Made by a program: the position numbers and the translations under genes. DNA of 39,326 nucleotides from Pirellula sp. (GTDB lineage: Bacteria > Planctomycetota > Planctomycetia > Pirellulales > Pirellulaceae): positions 1-39,326 of the forward strand of contig JAJTID010000114.1 of NCBI GenBank assembly GCA_021300155.1. Reading direction: 5' to 3'. Of this stretch, positions 34,178 through 39,326 are shown in pieces. How positions within the stretch are numbered: position 1 is the first letter of the stretch; the number at the start of each line of letters is the position of its first letter. A model generated the notes under the pieces. The model saw nothing but the letters and a program-made list of their open reading frames with translations, ran no database searches and was not told the origin of the DNA.

Positions 34178-35326
34178 CTACTTGGCTTTCGCGGACTCTG
34201 TTGCTCCAAAGTAATCCATGATCCGATCCATGAATCCTTTGCGTTCAGGAGTGATTTCTTTCTCTTCCAACTCGGCAAGCTCGCGAAGAAGTTCTTGCTG
34301 TCGCTTGGATAACTTCTTCGGAACTTCGATGATCGTCTCCACCAACAAATCACCTCTCGCTCCAGAATGTGGATCTGGCATCCCTAAACCACGGATCCGA
34401 TATACCGTACCGCTCTTCGTTCCTGCTTGGATATCCAGCGATCGTTTACCATCAAGCGTTGGAACTTGAACGGTCGTTCCCAGGGCCGCTTGGCTATAGG
34501 AAATCGGAAGCTGAAAAATCAGATTGTGCTCATCTCGATGAAAGATCGAATGCTGCTTGAGATGGATGAAACAATACGCGTCCCCACGTGGACCTCCATC
34601 AGGACTCGGCTGACCTTCGCCGGGCAATCGAACTCGCATTCCATCATCGACCCCTGCTGGAATCTTGACTTCTAGCTTGACTTCTGTCGGCTTGAGACCT
34701 TGCCCATCACACGTTTTGCATGGTTGGCTAATCGTCTTGCCGCTGCCTCGGCAAATTGGACAGGTAGTCTGCACCCGCAAGATACCTGTCGCTTGAACCA
34801 CCTGACCTCGGCCCTGGCACTTTCGACAAGTCTCTGGTTGTGAACCTGGAGCTGCACCCGAACCAGTGCACGTTTCGCAAACGACATGTCGCGTCAATGA
34901 AACTGTCTTAGTAACGCCCTTTGCTGCTTCCTCTAATTCGAGAACTACATCGCAACGAAGGTCCGCTCCCTTGCGAACTCGGTTGCGACCTCTTCCGCCA
35001 CCACCACCACCAAAAAAATCCTCGAAAATCGTTCCGCCAAAGACATCGCCAAATGCTTCGAAAATGTCGCCAACATCCCGAAATCCACCTGATGCCTGAT
35101 CTACCCCAGCATGGCCATATTGATCGTAGCGAGCTCGCTTCTGTTCGTCGCTCAGAACTTCGTACGCCTCGGCCGCTTCCTTAAACTTATGAATCGCATC
35201 CTCGTTCCCCTGATTGGAATCCGGATGATACTTCAGAGCGAGCTTGCGGTATGCCTTCGCAACTTCGTCCTGGGTTGCACCTCTGGCGACCACGAGGACT
35301 TCATAATAATCCCGTTTTCCTGACAC
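34178..35326 (-). CDS. dnaJ: Chaperone DnaJ (Hsp40, type I)
   Basis: A 382-residue full-length type I J-protein. The J-domain (about 5-70) has the HPD motif in [10 protein letters not shown], which activates DnaK ATPase. A Gly/Phe-rich region follows (about 75-125), then the zinc-binding region with all four repeats: [24 protein letters not shown] and CKTCDGQG. The C-terminal substrate-binding domain contains [22 protein letters not shown] and [13 protein letters not shown]. The usual LGV after DYYEV is LVV here, a minor change. The start is a GTG at 35326. It is preceded by a terminator-like hairpin after groEL, so it may have its own promoter in 35327-35456. Confidence 0.95.
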   Translation of the reverse strand: MSGKRDYYEVLVVARGATQDEVAKAYRKLALKYHPDSNQGNEDAIHKFKEAAEAYEVLSDEQKRARYDQYGHAGVDQASGGFRDVGDIFEAFGDVFGGTIFEDFFGGGGGGRGRNRVRKGADLRCDVVLELEEAAKGVTKTVSLTRHVVCETCTGSGAAPGSQPETCRKCQGRGQVVQATGILRVQTTCPICRGSGKTISQPCKTCDGQGLKPTEVKLEVKIPAGVDDGMRVRLPGEGQPSPDGGPRGDAYCFIHLKQHSIFHRDEHNLIFQLPISYSQAALGTTVQVPTLDGKRSLDIQAGTKSGTVYRIRGLGMPDPHSGARGDLLVETIIEVPKKLSKRQQELLRELAELEEKEITPERKGFMDRIMDYFGATESAKAK

Positions 35327-35422
35327 TATGAATCTCGATAGGCGAATGTTGGAAAAGCTGACAAATGACGAGTTGACGAACGATCATCAAAATGACCATT
35401 CGAAACGAATAATCCAATTCAT

Positions 35423-35447
35423 GGTTCAATAGCAACACGATTGAACC
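35423..35447. repeat. Hairpin in the groEL-dnaJ gap
   Basis: Perfect 8-bp arms GGTTCAAT and ATTGAACC with a 9-nt loop. It lies between the groEL terminator and the dnaJ start. No T-run follows on the minus strand, so it is more likely an operator or leader structure than a terminator; its function is unknown. Confidence 0.4.
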
Positions 35448-35456
35448 CCCGTTCAT

Positions 35457-35501
35457 GAAAAACGGTCATTCGCATACCAAATTAACGGTAGGCGAATGAC
35501 C
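35457..35501 (-). terminator. Intrinsic terminator after groEL
   Basis: On the minus strand a 15-bp stem (one mismatch, arms at 35487-35501 and 35464-35478) with an 8-nt loop is followed by GTTTTTC. It starts 33 bases after the groEL stop. The stem and T-run are strong evidence of transcription termination, at least partial, separating the chaperonin genes from dnaJ-grpE. Confidence 0.8.
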
Positions 35502-35533
35502 TTACAAATCTTTGCAGATCTTGTGCAAATCCC

Positions 35534-37153
35534 TTAGCTAATCGAACCTTCGATCTTGCGCTTCTTCTTGTCGTCCTTGTCGTAGGTTGTGACCAACGAG
35601 TCGGTTGTCAAAAGAAGTCCTGCGATGCTGGCAGCATTTACCAAAGCGGTACGAACTACCTTCACCGGATCGATGATACCCGACTTGAGCATGTCGACGT
35701 ATACACCCTTGTTGGCATCGTAACCATGTGTCAAAGGCTTTTGGCTGACTTCGTCTGCAACCACGCTGCCGTCGATGCCCGCATTGTCAGCAATCTGACG
35801 AAGAGGGGCCTCTAGGGCACGAAGAATAATGTCCGCACCCGTCTTCTCGTCGTCTTTGAGACTGCTAACGATACCGCTAACAACTTCTCGGCAACGAAGC
35901 AACGCAACTCCACCGCCAGGAAGAATACCTTCTTCGACAGCAGCGCGAGTCGCATGCAACGCGTCTTCGACGCGAGCTTTCTTTTGCTTCATGTCAGCTT
36001 CGGTTTCTGCACCAACACTGATAACCGCAACACCACCCGCTAGCTTCGCGAGTCGCTCTTGGAACTTCTCCTTGTCATATTCGCTATCCGTTTGCTCGAT
36101 CTGAGCACGGATTTGCGAGACACGCTGATCGATAGCCGTTCTATCTCCGCCACCTTCAACAATCGTCGTGTTGTTCTTGTCAACAACGACCTTCTTTGCA
36201 CGTCCGAGGTGCTCCAAAGAAATCTTCTCCAGCTGAATACCTAGATCATCGCTGATGAAAGTACCACCGGTCAAAGTAGCGATGTCACCAAGCATTGCCT
36301 TGCGACGATCACCGAATCCAGGAGCCTTGACTGCACAAACATTGAGTGTGCCACGCAGCTTGTTCACCACCAAAAGTGTCAACGCTTCTGCGTCCACATC
36401 TTCGGATATGATTAACAATGGTTGGCCGGATGCACTTGCCTTTTCAAGAACTGGCACCAAGTCACGAATGTTGCTGATTTTCTTCTCGTAAAGAAGAATC
36501 AAAGCGTTCTCAAACGTACAACTCATGTCGGTAGGAGTATTGATGAAGTAAGGGGAGACGTATCCCTTGTCAAACTGCATCCCGTCCACATACTCGACAC
36601 TCGTGTTGGCCGTCTTGCCTTCTTCAACAGTGATCACACCGTCTTTGCCTACTCGCTCGAGAGCTTCGGCTAGAAGATTACCGATCGACATGTCATTGTT
36701 CGCCGAGATTGCACCGACATTCGCGACTTCATCTCTGTGACTGACCGGTTTGGCCATTTCATGTAGCTTCGTCGAAGCAGCTTCAACAGCCTTATCGATC
36801 CCGCGGCGGATCGCCGATGGGTTGCTACCGGCTGCGACATTTCGCAAACCTTCCTTGAAAATTGCCCGCGCTAGAACAGTTGCTGTCGTTGTTCCGTCAC
36901 CAGCAAGGTCACTTGTCTTTTGAGCGACTTCGACCACGAGCTTTGCGCCCATGTTCTCAAATCGATCTTCCAGTTCGATTTCCTTGGCAACGGTAACACC
37001 GTCTTTGGTCACTGTCGGACCGCCGAAACTCTTGTCGATAATCACATTGCGACCCGTAGGTCCCATCGTGACAGCGACAGCGTTCGCCAACTTCTCGACC
37101 CCTTGAAGCATTCTTGCTCGGGCCTGATCATCAAATAGTAATTGCTTTGCCAC
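35534..37153 (-). CDS. groL: Chaperonin GroEL, copy without a GGM tail
   Basis: A 539-residue Hsp60 that folds proteins in a double-ring chamber capped by GroES. Family signatures are intact: [23 protein letters not shown], the ATP-site [30 protein letters not shown] and the equatorial [19 protein letters not shown]. It ends in a basic tail, [14 protein letters not shown], instead of the Gly-Gly-Met repeats usual at this end. That tail sits in the chamber floor and affects folding, so this copy may be specialised. It begins with a GTG, with AAAAGGAAAAG upstream, 54 bases after groES. With groES it forms the bicistronic part of the cluster. Confidence 0.96.
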   Translation of the reverse strand: MAKQLLFDDQARARMLQGVEKLANAVAVTMGPTGRNVIIDKSFGGPTVTKDGVTVAKEIELEDRFENMGAKLVVEVAQKTSDLAGDGTTTATVLARAIFKEGLRNVAAGSNPSAIRRGIDKAVEAASTKLHEMAKPVSHRDEVANVGAISANNDMSIGNLLAEALERVGKDGVITVEEGKTANTSVEYVDGMQFDKGYVSPYFINTPTDMSCTFENALILLYEKKISNIRDLVPVLEKASASGQPLLIISEDVDAEALTLLVVNKLRGTLNVCAVKAPGFGDRRKAMLGDIATLTGGTFISDDLGIQLEKISLEHLGRAKKVVVDKNNTTIVEGGGDRTAIDQRVSQIRAQIEQTDSEYDKEKFQERLAKLAGGVAVISVGAETEADMKQKKARVEDALHATRAAVEEGILPGGGVALLRCREVVSGIVSSLKDDEKTGADIILRALEAPLRQIADNAGIDGSVVADEVSQKPLTHGYDANKGVYVDMLKSGIIDPVKVVRTALVNAASIAGLLLTTDSLVTTYDKDDKKKRKIEGSIS

Positions 37154-37207
37154 GCTTAGCTTTTCCTTTTCGTTGTATTGATTACTTGGTTAACGAGAAA
37201 CAATCGC

Positions 37208-37504
37208 TTACGCGAGCTTTGCAAGAACATCGCTCTCGCGAAGAATCTTGTACTCAACGCCATCTACTTCAACTTCACTTCCGCCGTACTTGCCGAAAAT
37301 AACTTCATCGCCAACAGCAACGCTCAATGCGGCGCGAACGCCATTGTCAAGCAACTTGCCTGGACCAATCGCAACAACCTTGCCTCGTTGTGGCTTCTCT
37401 TTGGCCGAATCTGGCAGAACAATACCGCCAGCAGTGGTCGATTCTGCTTCGAGAGGCTGAACTACGACACGATCATCGAGAGGACGGAGATTTACTTTTG
37501 CCAT
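37208..37504 (-). CDS. groS: Co-chaperonin GroES
   Basis: A 98-residue Hsp10 cap of the GroEL chamber. It begins [22 protein letters not shown], has the mobile loop [17 protein letters not shown] that binds GroEL, and carries GKVVAIGPG and [19 protein letters not shown]. Length and signatures are canonical. An AAGGAA ribosome site lies before the ATG. It sits between two groEL genes, 90 bases after the first and 54 before the second. It could serve both chaperonins. No CIRCE operator was seen in the gap before it. Confidence 0.96.
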   Translation of the reverse strand: MAKVNLRPLDDRVVVQPLEAESTTAGGIVLPDSAKEKPQRGKVVAIGPGKLLDNGVRAALSVAVGDEVIFGKYGGSEVEVDGVEYKILRESDVLAKLA

Positions 37505-37594
37505 GTTCTGATTCCTTGTTTTGAACTGTTAATTGAGTTTGATTGATTGTTTGAATGAAATTTGACTTAGAGAAACACAGTGTGCAATCGACGT

Positions 37595-39292
37595 CTACAT
37601 CATGCCGCCCATGCCGCCCATGCCGCCCATTCCTCCCATGCCACCCATGCCACCCATTCCTCCCATGCCGTGGTCGTGGTCATGATGTCCGCCGCCAGCA
37701 GCTTCTTCTTCCTTTGGAATCTCGGTGATCAAGGATTCTGTGGTTAGCAGCAACGAAGCAACCGACGCTGCATTGCTCAATGCTGTTTTCACAACTTTGG
37801 CGGGATCGATGATACCGGCCTTGATCATGTCAACATACTTGTTCGCATTCGCGTCGTAGCCTTCGGTTCGTTCCTTCTGTTGACGAACGCGATTCACAAC
37901 AACCGCACCATCCAAACCTGCGTTGTTGGCGATCGAACGCAATGGATAGTCCAAGATGTTCGCAATGATCTGAGCTCCGAATTGCTCGTCCCCTTCCAAT
38001 TTCAGTTTTCGCACTGCAGCTTCGCATCGGAGCAAAGCAACACCGCCGCCAGGAACGATACCTTCGTTCAATGCAGCTTGTGTAGCAGCCTTTGCGTCAT
38101 CCAACAGCGCCTTGCGTTCCTTCATCTCGGTTTCAGTCGCAGCACCGACGTTGATCTGAGCCACACCACCCGCGAGCTTCGCAAGTCGCTCTTGGAGCTT
38201 CTCACGATCGTAATCGCTGTCGGTGTTTTCGATCTCGCGACGGATCTGAGCAACACGACCTTCGATCGCATCTTTCTTCCCTGCGCCACCGATCATGACT
38301 GTGTTTTCGCTGGTGATCGTGACCTTCTTCACGCGGCCCAAATCGCTCAACTTGACAGATTCCAAGTCGATTCCAAGATCCTTGAAAATCGCTTTGCCAT
38401 TGGTCAGCGTTGCAATGTCACCAAGGATCGCTTTGCGACGATCGCCGTAGCCAGGAGCCTTGACAGCAGCCACGCTCAAAATGCCACGCATCTTGTTGAT
38501 CACCAGTGTTGCCAACGCGTCACCTTCGATGTCTTCAGCGATAACCAACAATGGCTTCTTCGCCTTGCTGATTGCTTCGAGCAGAGGAATCATCTTCTTG
38601 TTGTTGGTGATCTTCTCTTCATGGATCAAAACGTAGCAGTCTTCCAATTCGACAGACACTTGGTCTTGATTGGTAACGAAGTGGGGCGAGAGGAACCCTC
38701 GATCGAACTGCATACCTTCAACAACTTCGACAGTCGTTTCGTTTCCGCGACCTTCTTCGACAGCGATCACACCGTCCTTGCCAACCTTCAAGAAGGCATC
38801 TGCCAAAACATCGCCGATCGCTGGGTCGTTGTTACCGGCAATCGTCGCAACTTGCTTGATTTCCTTTTTGTTTTTTGCATCGATCGGAATCGCAATCTTG
38901 TCGATCTCACCCTTCACAATGTCCACGGCCTTTGCAATCCCACGAGCAAGCGACATCGGGTCGGCGCCCGAGGCAATCATTTTGAGGCCTTCGCGGAAGA
39001 TCGCTTCTGCAAGAACCGTAGCTGTCGTCGTCCCATCTCCAGCGACGTCGTTCGTCTTGCTAGCCGCTTCCTTTACCAACTGAGCCCCAAGGTTTTCATA
39101 GGGGTCATCCAGCTCGATCTCTTCGGCAACAGTCACGCCGTCTTTTGTAATTTTAGGGGAGCCCCAGCCCTTGTCCAAAACCGCATTGCGGCCTCGGGGT
39201 CCCAAAGTGCTGCGAACTGCCCTTGCTAACTTCGAAACACCGGCCAATAGCGGCTGCCGTGCTTCGTCATCAAAAACCATCTGCTTTGCCAC
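37595..39292 (-). CDS. groL: Chaperonin GroEL, copy with a His-rich segment and GGM tail
   Basis: A 565-residue second Hsp60. Signatures: [26 protein letters not shown]-site [31 protein letters not shown] and [19 protein letters not shown]. The C-terminus is a His/Asp patch (HHDHDH) followed by seven Gly-Gly-Met units, the canonical chamber-floor tail with an added metal-binding-like segment. It differs clearly along its length from the other copy, so the pair is not a recent duplication. The start is a GTG at 39292 with AAGGAG 7 bases upstream; only 34 bases of upstream sequence are in the window, so the main promoter of the cluster is not visible. It is the first gene of the cluster shown. 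Confidence 0.96.
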   Translation of the reverse strand: MAKQMVFDDEARQPLLAGVSKLARAVRSTLGPRGRNAVLDKGWGSPKITKDGVTVAEEIELDDPYENLGAQLVKEAASKTNDVAGDGTTTATVLAEAIFREGLKMIASGADPMSLARGIAKAVDIVKGEIDKIAIPIDAKNKKEIKQVATIAGNNDPAIGDVLADAFLKVGKDGVIAVEEGRGNETTVEVVEGMQFDRGFLSPHFVTNQDQVSVELEDCYVLIHEEKITNNKKMIPLLEAISKAKKPLLVIAEDIEGDALATLVINKMRGILSVAAVKAPGYGDRRKAILGDIATLTNGKAIFKDLGIDLESVKLSDLGRVKKVTITSENTVMIGGAGKKDAIEGRVAQIRREIENTDSDYDREKLQERLAKLAGGVAQINVGAATETEMKERKALLDDAKAATQAALNEGIVPGGGVALLRCEAAVRKLKLEGDEQFGAQIIANILDYPLRSIANNAGLDGAVVVNRVRQQKERTEGYDANANKYVDMIKAGIIDPAKVVKTALSNAASVASLLLTTESLITEIPKEEEAAGGGHHDHDHGMGGMGGMGGMGGMGGMGGMGGMM

Positions 39293-39326
39293 GTTGAACT
39301 CCTTGCGATGAGTCGGTAACTACCAA

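Noticed and set aside
37880-39229. 449-residue plus-strand open frame opposite groEL
   Set aside because: Antisense to a highly conserved groEL; a codon-bias shadow with no recognisable motif.

Overview
The window looks like a planctomycete chromosome, most probably of the Pirellulales group. This is judged from protein style: a long type II secretion-like operon with very glycine-rich proteins, many secreted proteins of unknown function, an ABC permease fused to a CPBP protease, and two GroELs around one GroES. Base composition is intermediate. The genus cannot be fixed from the sequence alone.

Layout. 1-625: a minus-strand tRNA-Asn with its terminator. 626-3604 (minus): a secreted M28 peptidase with a beta-propeller front and a PDZ tail. 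3605-3964: a gene-free stretch built of nested inverted repeats. 3965-7877 (plus): purM, a moaD-like gene, a uronate isomerase-like gene and asd, the last three tightly spaced. 7874-8293 (minus): a small membrane protein convergent with asd. 8294-8732: a second copy of the inverted-repeat element and the leader of the next operon.

8733-23627 (plus) is the centrepiece: ten tightly packed genes for a type II secretion / type IV pilus-like machine. The order is a GspD-like protein, GspE, F, G, H, I, J, K, L, and a GspM-like protein carrying an Ig-like domain and a GspC/PilP-like end. The GspD-like protein has many N-domain repeats but no recognisable secretin barrel. GspK is about three times the usual size because of Gly-Arg-Asp repeats. 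No prepilin peptidase and no separate GspC are present. The likely picture is an inner-membrane pseudopilus engine (E, F, L, M) that assembles the G-K pseudopilus, with an unusual periplasmic D-like component.

23752-27805 (plus): an orphan importer-type ABC ATPase and three exported proteins of unknown function. 27977-32213 (plus): an ABC exporter set made of a NatA-like ATPase, a NatB-like permease fused to a CPBP protease, and a MacA/HlyD-like adaptor. A metallophosphoesterase follows at 32238-33173. 33189-39292 (minus): a protein-folding cluster transcribed leftwards in the order groEL with a GGM tail, groES, groEL without that tail, dnaJ, grpE and an FmdB-type zinc-ribbon gene. A strong terminator lies between the second groEL and dnaJ. 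All functions are assigned from motifs read by eye; no database search was run.
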